NCBI GenBank assembly: GCA_035772785.1
Contig: JAOCPU010000007.1
Location: forward strand, 186,001 to 250,000
Reading direction: 5' to 3'
From: Phlebiopsis flavidoalba
Lineage: Eukaryota; Basidiomycota; Agaricomycetes; Polyporales; Phanerochaetaceae
Length of the DNA stretch: 64,000 nt
The stretch's first letter is position 1. Each line of letters begins with the position of its first letter. The position numbers were made by a program, and so were the translations under genes. Shown in pieces: positions 33,950 to 47,013 of the stretch. Below the pieces are notes generated by a model. That model saw only the letters and a program-made list of their open reading frames with translations. It did no database searches and was not told the origin of the DNA.

Positions 33950-35173
33950 TTGAGACGAGGAAATGAAAAGAAAAATATAGATTATCTAAAACCCAGATCA
34001 GTCATAATGTGGCGTGGGCTGTCCCTCGGGACGGGGCGACGGCTGCGTCTAACACGCGCCATGACCTCTTCACAGCGCAATGCACCACCACGCATTCAAT
34101 GCTCATAATCAGCCAGTCTCACTGCCCTGACTGATACGTTGACTCTGTGACGACTCACAGCGTGCCGTTTTAACTTCATGATTGCCAAACTCGATTCAAA
34201 CCCTACCAGCGCATGTCTCGGGATGGGAAGAATACGTTATGAGGACGGTATGAAAAGGACGCCTAGGTGTGCCACAGGAAAGCTCGTGCGCTTGAGAATC
34301 ACCCGGGCTGTCGTGAACATTGCTCATGGAGTAGAAATCATCGCTCTGTGGGCTGTTCGCTGATATTGCCAGGACGCCCACAGAGGCGGTGTTCCATCAC
34401 TTTGTGCTCGACACGTGTCGATTGCACTTCTCCGTCAACGGCCTGTACGGGCGTAGTGCATGTGTGATCGAAAATCCAGAAATCCCGGGGCGTCTGTTGC
34501 GATACCTACGACAGCAGCGTGACCAGTAGATCTGGCGTGTAACCCACGATCAGGAGGACAGACCACTCTTGACAACCTCGGTGATCTGTAGGCGCCGGCT
34601 CTCATGGATTTTACTCTTCAAAAAAGACCCTTAGCTTTCAGGGGCCCGTTTTGTACCTGCATGTCTACTCCGTTCATGACATCGCGCTGCTTTGACGCCT
34701 CCGGTGAGCAACGTTGCACTCCTCATATCAACGCACATGTACTATCCCTTGCCTGGTTTAGCTCGAATCACCTTGCCCAGACGGCCTGCTGTGGTCGGCC
34801 ACTGCTTCGTCCAATGCTGTGCGCCCGAGCCTGTGCTATCACCAGGCTTCCTTGTATTTTGCCGCCCATACGGACGGCGAGATTCAATTTTTGTGGGTGC
34901 TTCGAGAGATCCTATTGGCGCCACCATTCATGAATTACATCCAAATTGAACGCCGTGAACATCATCCTTCTCAAATGAACACCGGTGCGTATACATGGCA
35001 GTCGCGTTGCTTACAATGTCCTCTAGGACGTCTACATAGTGTGCTTTTTGCCCCGCGCTGCGCCAATGTCGCACCTCGGTGGTTGTACTTGGGTGCTGAC
35101 GCTACGCAGTTTCGCGCCGTGCCCCCCTTAGCAGCGTCTCACCTTGACGCGTACCGCATATAAAAGCCACCAA
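33950..35173. other. intergenic stretch right of the tRNA
   Basis: Short frames only, the largest at 34604-34933 (+), without motifs. The right end carries the promoter of the EF-hand gene; TATAAAAG at 35159-35166 lies 8 bp before the ATG at 35174, so the transcription start must lie elsewhere or the ATG further in. Confidence 0.35.
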
Positions 35174-38100
35174 ATGTCGGCTTCGACTACTCACCGTTCA
35201 ACAATGCTCCAAAAGTTTTTTCATCGTTTATCGACGTCGGTTTTCTCGGTCCCTCCTTCTGCCCGTACGGTTCCTGGAGAGGAGCATGGGTCTGCCCCAG
35301 GCTGGCTGGTCCCTCCATCTCCGGCGGATAGGCCAGTGCGGGACGATATGGGTAGCCCCTTCCTGACGGCCGAGCCGCTACAGGATTCAATCCCTATGAC
35401 AATGCCTGAACCGCATCCATACAAGGAAGCGAGACTACTACTAGTCTTTCCGATATCTCTATCGAGAGCCTGGCTTCCGTTGCCATCCAGTTACACGCTG
35501 GTCGCCTCGGGTGGGTAGGGTGGAAAGGGTACTCAATCGTGGAGGTGAGTCGGCGTATCGGGCTCGTCGACTTTTGCTGATCATCGTCATGCATAGGCGA
35601 GGTCGGCTCGGCCCGCGCGACGTCCGTCGGTGAATTCGCTGACGAGAAGTCGACGTCCGACACCGTAAAGATCCTGAAGAGCGGCATTAGCACTTTTATG
35701 CACGATGTACCTTGGCTCATGAGAGCGAGTTGGACGAGGTGGCAAAGCTCCACCGTTCGTTGCTGGTGTGTACTTCTGTACTCTGGCGAATGCTAACGTG
35801 GTGTTGACAAGCTGAGCTCGTCCGCCAATAGCCCCCCTATACTCGCGTTCAAGGCTGTGTACAGCATGGAGCATACGCGTCAGGAGAACGATAAGAGAAT
35901 CATATCTCTGTACCGTGGCTATGAAAGACATGATTGCGGTGCTCGTCCAGTGAGACCCATGACATCTGACATCAAGTCGATTCACTGACCACGTGATTCT
36001 AGACTGCGGGTATGCTAAAGACCCAAAGCACATAGGGCCTGACGGAATTACGATCGAGGCACGACTAAAAGGGGTGGCCAAGCGAGGCTGCCGGGCACAA
36101 TAAGGATGAGTGCGCCAAAGCGGACTGTGCGACACTTAATCGAGGAAGAAGCGCGTGGTGAAGGTCCTAAAAAGCCCCGTGTGGATGTGGCCCGTTGACC
36201 GAATTTGCCTCGCAGTCTCCACAGATGAAGCACGAATTTTCATTTCGAAGAGAGGTTTTAGCGGTATCCATACAGCACAAGACAGTCCGACGGTGAGTGA
36301 AGAACATCACGGTAAGAAGCGGTGCACGAAAAACGTCACGGTCCGCACAAACCCTCAGTATACAGCACATACTGAGCCCTGAAGCGCTGAAGCTAGACTC
36401 TTCCCTGGACGCAGATACCAAGCATTGACTTGCATGCCGTATTTCGTGAGCTCAGACACCTCATGGAAGACAGCATCTCATCGAGGCCAAAAATTTGACA
36501 CGAGCGAGGAGGTTATTCGAATACGTCAGGTGACAATGATAAACCGACTTCAGGAGCTACTCGAATACGAAACACAGCAATTCAGAGTCCTCGACCCAAA
36601 GGGAGTTGTCCGGCATTCTACGAACAAGCTCTATTTCCTTACTCGGCGACCAAGCGATCCAAAGGACATTGCCAGAAATTAGCGAGCGAAGAGGACAGAA
36701 CTCCACCGCGTTTCTGAAAAACCTCAAAGATGATCTACAAGAAGATTGGAAGACGTCGGTCGAGAGAAACATGACAGTATTCCAACGGAAGTACGACCTC
36801 CACGAGCGGCACAAGTGAAGGAACTGTCCCTGGTCATTCATGAAGAGAATAATCGCCACGATTCGCGAGTTGGGTGCTGTCGCACATGAGATGATCAATG
36901 ATGAGGTGGGTCCCCTTTAGACCAGCCTGTCGCTCGATGCGATATGATTATGATTGACTCAAACTAGGAAATCCAAGAAATATGGAGGGAAAATGGTGAG
37001 ATTCATTTCGCATGTTCAATGCTATTGATCTAATGGGTTGCAGCGCTGGAAGCGTAAACGTGGATGTGAGTCCAGATTTGCGACAACACTCCGAGATCAT
37101 TTCAAGGACAAGATAGAGGGCGTTTATGGACCGCCGGAAGCACCCACACAGCTTGACGCGAAGAGACGAATGGACAAACGAGTTCATCGAGCTCCTCTAC
37201 CTTCAGCGAATCAAGGAGGCATTCGATGAAGATGGGTCAGGGTATGTCACGGTGCGAAAGGTTAACACGTTCACCAACATGCGACCCGTCTCGCTGGGCT
37301 GGAGGTAAATAGCGAAATCCCTCTCTAATATTTACTTTCTAATCTCTGTCTCAGCTACGGCATTGGCTTTCATATTTTACAGTGGGCGAGTCGCTAAAAC
37401 AATTCACTGGTGTCGTGGTTCTTATCTTTGCATTGTAGGCTGGCAGATTGCCGCTACTCGTTATCGAGACAAAATCCGCCGTATTTTTGCTCTGATGTTT
37501 GACATGCGAGACCGCGTGTTACCCCGAAAATCGCTTTCACTCGTTGATGAATATTTGCACAACGTATGGATAGACGCGGCCCAAAATTTTCGAATCTTTG
37601 CAGCCCGCCTAAGCGCGGTTTGCTGGGACAAGGGTCTCGAGCACAAGTTTCAGACTACATCACCTTCGAGGAGAAACCGGATCATGAAGAATCTGGAGGG
37701 GATCAAATACAATATCGATGCACTGGATACTGGTTGCCGCTGTGACAGGTACCGGGAAGGCTCGAAAATGTACGTTCTCGGAAAGAAGCTTCAGCTCATG
37801 CTTAGCGTTGTCTAGCACGTCTTCTCCTTCTATTCCTGCTACTCAGACACGACCTCGCGCTCTTCCGAATTGCACAAGATCGTAGCTGCGCCTCAACTTC
37901 ATCAGCATTTTGCCACCTCTGCGAACAGCCTGACACAGGTCTATGAGGCGTTTTCTATGCGGCACTCCTATTTATCTAGTACGTGACATATCATGTCTTG
38001 GACCCACAGGCTTTAACCTTTCCCCGCAATGTTAGCGTTACTGCTTCATAAACAACCTTGAAGTCGTGGGCTCAAACATCAAACGCTTTGCCTGCGAGAT

Positions 38101-40468
38101 AGTGGGCCTGCCTCCTTCATGCCCGCTTCCGGTCCTTTTGGCCCCTGATTCACCTTTAGTTTGAATATTATCACGAACGAAGGCCCGATGTGGAAAGCGA
38201 TTCCCCACGATTTTCAGATCGCCCCCTAGACGACGAGACCATCGAGTTGAATGACTTAGAAGGCGCGTTATCCGCAGTGGAGCTCGAGATCACTTCTCCG
38301 CCCAACTCCATGGATAGCCATATACGAGCTTTGTCCGCCTCAAGGCTACCACCGACTGTGCGCCCAGGGCAGATGTACCACCGCATGTGGTACCGATGTA
38401 GTGAGAAGGCTTGTTTCAGTGTCGTCGTGGTGTTGGTTCTGATTTTGAGTTTGGTTCAGCCTCGGCGAGTGGAACGGCTTCAGTTTACAGCCGAACCGAG
38501 TATCATCTATTCCTCATGACATCCTTTACCGCTTATCCGTCCGACTGTACTTGGATACGATTTTGAAGCTCGTGGAACTCATTATGGAGCTACCTATCGG
38601 CTCTCTTGGAAGATGCGACTCAGGTCGACGGTCACACCCACGTTACCTTCAGCATATTTTACTCCCTGGAATTTCGCCTCAAAATATTTCTAAGTTTCAG
38701 GATTTCTGTCCCTCGAGAAGAATGGTCTGACTATCACTGGCTCGGAAGGACTGGTCAAAGGACACTTTCGACTCACCAGTATCGATTTATCGTGAAAAGA
38801 GGAATTCCAAGCCCATCTTCTATGTTTCGGCCATCGCCTTTGTTTATGTCTCGAATTCAGACGAAGCAGAATATCGGCACTTGGAGATTTGCCTGCTCAG
38901 CCGCTTTTACACATTGCTTCTCGTTTCAAAAGCTTTGGTCTTGGTCTTTCTTTGCGCAGCGGAGACAAACACAGACTTAAGCTTATCGAGTACGATATCC
39001 GCAAAATTATACCTCTCGTATGGACCCGACCACTTGATGCAGAGTGAGATGCCAGGCGGTGATGCTCAACTTTTCGTAACAGGAGTGGACGCACCCTACA
39101 GAGAGGCTCAATAACGGCTCCTTGACGCGAGTTTTTTATCGTTATTATCAGAGATGAAGAGCTCAGGCTTCCTCCCCACGCATCCGTGACGTAGCGGATT
39201 GTTTGTATGCAACGGATCTCGAATCTCATTGCATTCTAGTGGTCCATCATATGCGCAGGATGCAAGTATCAAATTCGAGGTGCCCGCTTAATGATCTGCC
39301 TTGATTGACCTCCCTACGGACGAGATTACAGCAATTCTCTCGACTTCTGCAACGATTCTCGAGTGCCAATAGGTTTATTTGCACGATGCGGAAAAAATCA
39401 AGGGACGAGAACTTCCTCGAGGTATTCACTCACAGTCTCATGAGTTATTGAAGGTTTCCGGACGACTCAGCACGTTCTGTGATATGTAACACCTTGGAAG
39501 AGATGGCACGGCGCGCATTGCACAGCGGCGTAGAAAAACGGTCATTTGAACCGTAGTCATGCGCCTACCTCTTATGATGACAGTGACGATTCCATACATG
39601 AACGGTGAGTCTTGAATACTTGTCTGCGACAACCCCAGCTCAGGTCCCGCAAATGAACACTATCACCAGACGACCCGTACCATACTCGACGTCGACTTGG
39701 AGCAGGTACTCCAAGCCGAAGTCCGCAGCCGCTTCGCCCGTCCTAGCACCGTCGCTCAGATATCGAGGTAGAAGGCCGCCTCCGTTGCGCAGATTTTCTT
39801 TGTCCAGTGTCTCATGTAGTACATGCACGACAGACCTGGATTCGTCAAAGGGTTTTTGTTGCTTTCTTTCTTTTCTGTGTCTTATGTTTCGATGATGGTG
39901 AGTCCAAAATTGCAACGTGGATTTTGAACTAATGCAAACTTTGTTTTTCAGGTCATCGTGTATTTATTTGCGATGAATGCGAATCAGATTTGCTTTGCTG
40001 CTTCGCGTGTACGAACATGCGCAAAGCCATATAAGCAGCCTACCTGGTACCATGGCTCACGATCCTGTACGTCCGTTAACCTTATCACTACGCAACATCT
40101 AACGAGTATTGTCTCGTGGTAGCGGACAAATGTTTGTCTGAACAAGGCTCTCTAACGGTGACTCGATAGCTCTCCTCGGGTTCGCTCTAAAAGCCTCCAC
40201 ACCAACTCGTATACACATCCTATTGTGAGGTACAGGCCCCATAAGGAGCGAGCAAGTAGTCTGTCCAGTCTGCTACCCTACGGACGGTCCAGGTCTCAGT
40301 CCTATGGACGGAGGTACTATGGAAATGAAACAGCAGATTGAACTGCTGGATAAGCGGATGGTCATGATCCACTTGACGCAGATGATAGAGGCACTATCCT
40401 GCTCTGCACTCTTCTCCCAGCTCATCAATCCCCGCAATCCCTCCTATTTGACTCCTCAATTCATATAG
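35174..40468 (+). CDS. large EF-hand and ZZ-type zinc-finger protein
   Basis: The ATG at 35174 opens MSASTTHRSTMLQKFFHRLS. Across many short introns and frame slips the gene continues with SARATSVGEFADEKSTSDTV then KILKSGISTFMHDVPWLM (35600-35720), a helical region (EREYRGA-like, ENDKRIISLY near 35885), NMTVFQRKYDLHERHK (36770-36818), DEWTNEFIELLYLQRIKEAF, then an EF-hand loop DEDGSGYVTVRKVN at 37225-37266. WQIAATRYRDKIRRIFALMF (37441-37500) and LEGIKYNIDALDTG follow. An acidic segment (SDSPRFSDRPLDDETIELND) is at 38190-38250. Cys pairs CAGC...IC at 39252-39300 and CDEC...CCFAC at 39969-40010 are ZZ-finger-like. A short coiled C-terminus ends at TAG 40466-40468. Similar proteins are widespread hypotheticals in Agaricomycetes. 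Function is unknown; calcium binding and protein contacts are inferred from the motifs. Confidence 0.72.
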
Positions 40469-42310
40469 TAGGTTACGTAGTGCGAATAGTAATGTACAGT
40501 TGCATCCAGACCCAATGTCAAACAATTTGTCGAAGCTCATACCTTGGTAGATATTGACTCTGCGGCACCCCCATCCCTTTTCTCGCTCTTTTTCAACTTG
40601 TTCCCTTTTTCGCCGTGCGCTTATCGCACTTGCCCGCCCGACTCGCATTCGTTCTATTCAGTTTTCTGGATATCCATTCGCCGACCTCCACAATTTTTTC
40701 AAGGTCTGGTGCACCTTTCACGTTGGACTGTCCGGTGAAGGAGGTAGGAGGCATGCAGAACGTCCTCGTCGCTAACATTGCCAGTTGCTCCTGGAGAGTA
40801 CGGGCAGCCACCAACCCGCCCACGGGAAGGCGTCAAACGTCTTTATTCCGAAAGAGAGGGACATGGCGATGTTGGCAAGGGGATTGACCGAATGTGTCGT
40901 GCAAATGCATCTGATAAACAAACGGCTTGAGAATTGTGACTTCACTGTAGAAAGCGATGTATACTCACGGCAAGCTTGTCAAAACGGTAACGAACCTCCG
41001 AAGCTGGAGAGGAGCTTGTTTGTCTTGAACCAGTTTAGCGTCCCAGTGGTGTCACCGTCGTGCTGACTTCGTAGTCAAGCCCATATCGAGCAGAGCCTAT
41101 CGTTCCACGCCTTGCTACCTTTATCAGGGGGACCACTTGTCCTGAATACGGACATTGTATCAATGACGCTCACCGTATCTGTTTTTTCCAAAAAGATTAA
41201 ATTCGATTACACAGAGCACAGCGTAGGTTGTGAACATGAGTCCGACACTACAGACCTCGCTTTTTACCCTTTAGGTCCATGATCTCTAGCTTTCTGAGTA
41301 ACAGCCTCGAGACGGCATGAGACTCTCCTCCAACGGTGCCTGCAATTAGGTTGTTCGCTCTATTGAACTGCGTCGGCGTGTGGCTGTGCGGTAATTAAAA
41401 TGGCAATTTCATCAGTCAATGGCGGCTGTGCCGTGTTCTGGACTAGGATGGTCTCTCTGCCTCCAACGACCTGGATAGGAGCAATCTTCCAAGTCCCTTG
41501 TAATGGTTCGGTACGAGAGGACGGATTAGTGGTGTTATCCTGGCACTCGCTCCATCCTGGTGATGATTTCGGCCGTACCATCCATTCTATGTGTGAGTAC
41601 CGTGGTGAGACCAAGTGATTGTGTAATGTGCAGACCAATGTCACACGCACCTGCGCACCCCTCGGCTGACGAAAGCCTGCCCTACTTTCATGTGCTTTAG
41701 ACCTGTCCTTGTTCAGATGAGCCGATTTATCAGCTCTATCTTGACCTCTTCGGGTGATATGACATTCCTTCTCATTCTGGAGACCGTCTCGCGTGACCAA
41801 CTTTCAACGATTCGAATCTCATCCAAGTGGGGATACGCAGATGATATATTAAAATTCGCAAGGGCGACTCATGCGAGGTGTCAGTACTTCTGGTGGGGTA
41901 ATTTAGAAAGCTTGAAGCCTCGGCCAAACATTTGGATGTATGGTGGTGGTAAGCGAACAGACTTCAAGCTACCCACGGGGTAGCGCGGTCGATCCACATC
42001 CTCGGACTTAATTCGTGCACTTTACCGTTACCTCATTGCTCCAATGCGCACCGTTTGGTTAAATATCACTGAGACCGCGTTCTCAGTCGCTTTACACCAC
42101 AGTCACGCGTCGATCTTGGCGAGCACATTGTAGTCTGATTTCGTAGGTATGTCCGGCTCGGCCTCCCCTTGCCAAAGCACCTGAACTCAACGCGAACCGA
42201 AAAATGATAATTCTCAACAAGGGCCGAAATTGTGATAAAACCTCCGCTATAAACAGTGTGCTCACACCCACGCCCGAACATGTCTCCTACGTTTGGACCT
42301 CCTTCATACC
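40469..42310. other. unassigned stretch before enoyl-CoA hydratase
   Basis: Plus-strand text at about 40785-41000 reads protein-like (for example LTECVVQMHLINKRLENCDF) but belongs to no family I know. A minus-strand frame at 41800-41360 is also unrecognised. The end of the stretch carries the promoter of the gene at 42311. Confidence 0.35.
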
Positions 42311-43563
42311 ATGCTCTTTCGTCCATCGTTCTGCTTCGCTGCCTTCAGAGCCCCCATTAAGCCCCGCTTCTCCTTTCGCCTGCGCCTCATGTCGACAGAA
42401 ACTCAAATACGAGTACATCCTCACCAACAAGCCCGTTGAGGGCGTCGCGCTCATCCCCCTCAACCGTCCCAAGGCGCTGTAATGCGCTTTGCTCGCCATT
42501 GTTCAACGTAAGAGTTGAATGCAGCCCCTTGCAGAGTGTTCGGACGCCAGATGACTCAATCGGGGCCATGGTTTATCACGAAGCGGTAGCGAGGAGAGGC
42601 CTTCGCTGAGTGAGTCTCGGGTGGACTGCAGCTACGACGTATACTTGACGTAAGACTCATCCTTAGCTGGTGCCGAGTATTAAGCGAAATGAAGGACAAG
42701 ACCTGTACGTTACTCCCACACCTCTAGTCGACAAATCCATTTGGGGGGGGGGACTTTGCTTTGTAGTCAATGAAGGTCTACAAGAACAAGTTCCTCGAAG
42801 ACTGGGTCGCGAACTGCACTCGCTGCGCATAGCGCAAGCCAGTCATTGCTTGGCGCCGTGGGAGCGGCATACGCGGTATAGGGCTCCACACCTTACTGTT
42901 TGCCTTATCATGTATTCACGTCGCTTTCAAACAGCACCTTGGTGGAGGCTGTGAGCTTGCACTGCAGGTGCGTATTCATAAGGTGCCTCGGTTCCCCAAT
43001 AGCAGCTGACGTTCGTGGCGGGCACCACCTTTGAAATATCAACCTCGGTATATTTATTCCTGGCGTATGCGGCACCCAAGACGACTCGCACGCGTACAAT
43101 CGGGCCAATAGTCCTCGCAAAATGGATCTCTAACCACCAACTTTAACGGGCGCGCAACTATTCTTCGAGTAGCGCCGCGGCGGCTAGGACAGGCTATGTG
43201 TTCCATTGGTCCTGTTCCTCGCAAACTCGGTCATAAGTGTAAGAAAGAACCTACAGTGTGTCGTGAGAGTGCAGCGAGTGTCACATATGGCGCAGACGAT
43301 GCGAGCAAAGGTCGCTTGGCCGTCAGGCCGGCAAGGAGGCTGTCCAATGCGGCCCTACGAGCAAACATTGGCAGAGGGATTAGTCACCTGAAGGAAGGAG
43401 AATCTTCCACGGTCTGTTCGCCACACTGAAGGACCAGAAGAGGGTATGTGGTTAGCGTATACTGGGCTCCACCTCGTTTGCTAATCCATAATTCATTGTA
43501 TCATAGGCATGTCCTGTGCCTTTGCTGTGCAAAAGAGGAAGCCATTTTGGAAACATGGCGTGA
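42311..43563 (+). CDS. enoyl-CoA hydratase, mitochondrial (short-chain, crotonase family)
   Basis: The enzyme hydrates 2-trans-enoyl-CoA in beta-oxidation. The ATG at 42311 gives MLFRPSFCFAAFRAPIKPRF, an Arg-rich amphipathic leader like a mitochondrial presequence, then MSTET, KYEYILTNKPVEGVALIPLN and RPKAL, the crotonase start. After an intron, SIGAMV (42558) and IKEMKDKT (42686-42706) follow, the latter the usual AGADIKEM oxyanion region. VYKNKFLEDWVANCT is near 42780, then LGGGCELALQ (42940-42968) with one catalytic-loop glutamate region, and EINLGIFIPGVCGTQ near 43050. AYEQTLAEGL (43350-43380), RRIFHGLFATLKDQK and RKPFWKHG precede TGA at 43561-43563. Introns and many frame slips are present. 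The motif order is complete, so this is the whole gene rather than a fragment. Confidence 0.86.
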
Positions 43564-44282
43564 GAGCGCTTGGCATACTGACGTACTCAAATGTATTATA
43601 ACATTCTACGACTACATCTATCGCATCATCCCACGGAGGCTTCTTAAAGGCGCGAATTCCTGCACATTCGAAACCCCATATGTCTGATATATATAAGGCC
43701 CCTTACAATATGTGAGATATGAGAGTATATATATAACTGACCCACCAAGTTTGCCCCGCAGCATGAACGACGATGCACAGGTCGTCAGGACTCAGCGGTC
43801 TGCTTGAAAATCCCTCCCTTAAGGTCTGATCCAACTTCCAATCTCCCCAAGCTGCACCTAAGGCTCTGAGACATCCGTCATTGAGTACGCAAGAGACTTG
43901 TTTGCCGGAACTGTAAATGCTAACAAATGACATATGATCTGCAACATCTTGCATAAGCTTCATATCATATGTACATGAGAGGATGATAGACATACATCGA
44001 CGGTACTAGCGGCGAGCGGATTGTCTTGTGTGCGTAAACGCGGCACGTTATATCAGCGAAGGACATTTTGCCGGCGGCCACATATTATAGGCTCGCATAT
44101 TGCTTGCCGAGCTGGTGGTTTGAGTGCTGCCTGTGTCGGCAGGTTTTGTGTGGTTCGAACAAGATGTGACGGAGGCGGTGGTTTGTCGCTGAGGAGGAGG
44201 AAGCCGAACGCGACAGTGCTTCAGCAGCCATCGTCGCGCGAAGGTGACCCTGGAGGGTTATTTCTGGAGTCGAGGAGCGATT
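43564..44282. other. intergenic stretch between two converging genes
   Basis: Short frames on both strands (43703-43993 minus, 44021-44329 plus) carry no motifs. Alternating TATATA runs occur near 43686 and 43726. Confidence 0.35.
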
Positions 44283-45939
44283 TTAGCCTGCTCTGCCAGC
44301 TCGAAAGAGTCTCAGTGCTGCAGCCATAAGCCCCGAGTGGGCATGCATTTGACCAGAGCGTCTGAAAGCGACGTCAGCACATTAAGCATCCGAGGATGAG
44401 TGATATTACGACACACACGTCTTTTGTTGCCCTCGTCTTTTGTTTCCTCGCCAACGGCTCAGCTTCCCAATTTCCTGTGCGCACGCTCCCCTTCAGAGCT
44501 CTTTGCCATAGCAATATAACTCTACCATCTTCGCGAGGCTGACTATTCGCCGTGCACCTTTTATTTTTTCTGTCCAAAATCTGGGTCCGCCTCGCGCGCA
44601 AGTGCTCCAAGCTCTACGAGGCCAGCTGCCTCGATACCGAAGTCGCCGAAAAGTTTCTTGCCATCGTCTACAACCCACGTTGATCAAATGGGGAAAGAGA
44701 AATCTCTAATGACTTACTCAGAATATTTGCACCTGTCTTTATGACTGCTGGATTTTCTATGAGCTCCTGAAGTAATTTAAGCTTGGGATGTCCACACATG
44801 TTTATGAGTAAAATACTCACTTTAACCTTCTCGGGGAATCCTACGCCATCATATGAGCAAGACGATCATCAAGGACTAGGACGGATGTGACATACTTTGC
44901 ATCGCGCTGACCTGGATGACGAGGATCATTCGTTTGTCGCAGATTTGAACAACTGCAGTGCGCCTCGATATGGAGGGCAACCCTCCTCGTCTGAACAGCA
45001 CTGACCACTCCATGTCGAAGCCGAGCGGTCTGTATATTTTATTAAAATCAGCGCAATAATGTGAAATAGAACTTACCCCCTGAGACAAGCAACCAGGTCG
45101 TTGGCCTCTTCTTCATGGCGCGTGTACACCAATGCCGGTTGTGGGGATAGTCTGCATACGAATACACGGATCGCATGACTTTCTTTGATGAAGAGGCTGC
45201 AATCACGCTCTCCGCTGCTAATTGTGCTATTTCGTCCATGTTATTCATGGGAACAGGCGAGGGCACCACTTTGCCTTTCTTCCGTGCCTTACTAGGCTGT
45301 GGGTTCTTCGGGGCCTGCGGCGGTCGACACGGACGTTGTAGAGAAACTCTTAGCAGTGCACTTCGAGGCAATATTTGCGTCAGCTTTGCGTTTGCTCGTC
45401 GGAAAGTAAGGATGTGCTCTAAAAGGGACGTCATTAACATGTCCCCCTTGTTGAAATAGGTGTACGCACGTATTGGTCAAAGAGCGGCCTGCACGCAGCT
45501 TTGGTGCCGCCACTGCGACAGTGTGGTCATTAAAGGACGCTGACTGAGAAAGCGATTCATTCAACACGCTAGTTTGAGCAGTGTGTTCACTTTGCAATAA
45601 TTTCTCCATCTCGCGTCCAATACAGCAAGTAACTTGGACTTGTATGGTTTGTTTGCGGGTGCTGTCGTGGTTGAGGTCGACGTTCTCTTCGACGACGGAC
45701 TTGATGAACTTAGCCTGCATCGCACTGCGGAGTTCTTTGTTTCTTTCAGAGCCTGCAAAGCCATCCTCGGGTATGATAAGGTGGGCTCGATGAATGTGCA
45801 CAAAGGCCAAGGCGCCGAACGCGAACAAGTTAGATCGCACGTGCTCTCTGTCACGTCCACGTGACGTCACAGTTCCCAGGGTGTAAAACACCCCGCGAGA
45901 TTTAAGCAAAACTCTTTCAGCACTTGCATACCTAGTCAC
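44283..45939 (-). CDS. 3'-5' exonuclease domain protein (WRN/RNase D-like DnaQ fold)
   Basis: The catalytic part is clear. VYSYADYPHNRHW near 45160 is followed by frames reading ALVYTRHEEEANDLVACLRG, an intron near 45070-45030, then LGFDMEWSVLFRRG (45025-44985) with the Exo I Asp-x-Glu. Next come LQELIENPAVIKTGANIL (44790-44730), an intron, NVVDDGKKLFGDFGIEAAGL (Exo II) and LVELGALA, then RRIVSLAKMVELYC, VRTGNWEAEPLARKQKT and a degraded Exo III (usually YAAND-V, here TKDV) near 44415. After an intron the end reads ALVK and MHAHSGLMAAALRLFRAG before TAA at 44283-44285. Upstream frames to 45939 (Lys/Ser-rich, KARKKGKVVPSPVP) look like a disordered N-terminus; the true start could instead be an internal Met near 45720. 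It is likely a nuclear DNA or RNA exonuclease; no helicase domain is seen. Confidence 0.8.
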
Positions 45940-46546
45940 GACTCACGAGTTGACATAGACTCATAATCGGCTGCAATATTTCAAGAATCAGAACGAAGCT
46001 GCGGTCCGTTTACCCATTTTCAAATGCGCTATCGCGTCTAAAGCTGAGGAACGTTGGTTATACCCATGATATCCCGCAAAGCTGCTGCGTAATATGATTT
46101 CTACAGCTTCTAGGGACGCTTTGGAAAGCTCAGGATACAAACTGCTGATGCGCATGCACAACAACGCGAACATTCTCTCAAGACGGCCAGTAATTTCCTT
46201 AGGACGATTCAATGGCTTCAATAGATACGTGGTATATTCATGATTCTCCCGACAATGCATTCCTGCTGCAACCCTGACTGGTCGACCGTCATAAGACGAG
46301 GGTGCCCACACACACAGCATGTCTGTGATGAATAATTTACTGACTACCTTCTAATTGTATGCTTCGGCACTCCACGTTCAAACTTTATAGCGTGCAAACG
46401 GTGGCTCAACGCCGTGGGTCCATTCTTGGACAGTCCGTCACAGTCGCCAGTTTACTCGGTAGTCATATCAAAGGCCCCTCCACGGCCTATATATCCTGGG
46501 CCCGACCGCTGTTACACAACACAAGAGTTGTCCCTTCCCATTGAAC
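45940..46546. other. intergenic region between divergent genes
   Basis: A minus-strand frame at 46320-45988 (110 codons) is unrecognised. The plus-strand promoter of the first secreted-protein gene includes CCTATATATCC at 46486-46496, about 50 bp before its ATG, a good TATA-box candidate. Confidence 0.45.
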
Positions 46547-47013
46547 ATGCAGCTTGCCACTCTAGCATTCTCGATTGTCCTCATCGCCGCGTACAACGTT
46601 CAGGCACTCATCCTGAACACACCGACCTCAGTCGTTACCGGAGATCCTCTCGAACTCACGTTTCAAGCTCAGTCAGGCGACCAAAACTTCTCTGTCGAAC
46701 TGAGAAATGACGACCTCCACGACGAGTTTGCCATCGCAAACAATGTTGACCCGACAGAAGGTTCAATCAACTTCGTGGTTCCTTGCGTTCCGGCGAGCGG
46801 GTAAGCATATCATACATGGCGTGACATCTCCTTTTTTTTGTCGCGGTCATAATATTCTCTACAGAGGCTATGATTTGTCGGTATTAGCCCCTCGTATGCG
46901 ATTTTTGAACAATTCTCGCTCAAGCATTCGATGAGAGCTGACGTCCTCTTATAGGAAACGGCAACCCCATCTTCGCTGTGACGGGAAAGTTTACCGTTTA
47001 CGCAGGGACCTAA
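46547..47013 (+). CDS. small secreted protein, tandem copy 1
   Basis: The ATG at 46547 gives MQLATLAFSIVLIAAYNVQA, a classical signal peptide, then LILNTPTSVVTGDPLELTFQ and acidic beta-rich sequence ending VVPCVPASG at about 46800. An intron (GTAAGC at 46801, TAG before about 46955) leads to the last exon, NGNPIFAVTGKFTVYAGT, with TAA at 47011-47013. The mature protein is about 85 residues with a repeated beta-strand look (TGDPLELTF, FTVYAGT). A paralogue follows at 47702. Proteins of this shape are common, uncharacterised and predicted to be extracellular in mushroom-forming fungi. I see no catalytic residue and infer secretion only. Confidence 0.8.

Noticed and set aside
42000..46000. Metabolic gene cluster around enoyl-CoA hydratase
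   Set aside because: Neighbours (exonuclease, secreted proteins, EF-hand protein) share no pathway and lie on both strands.
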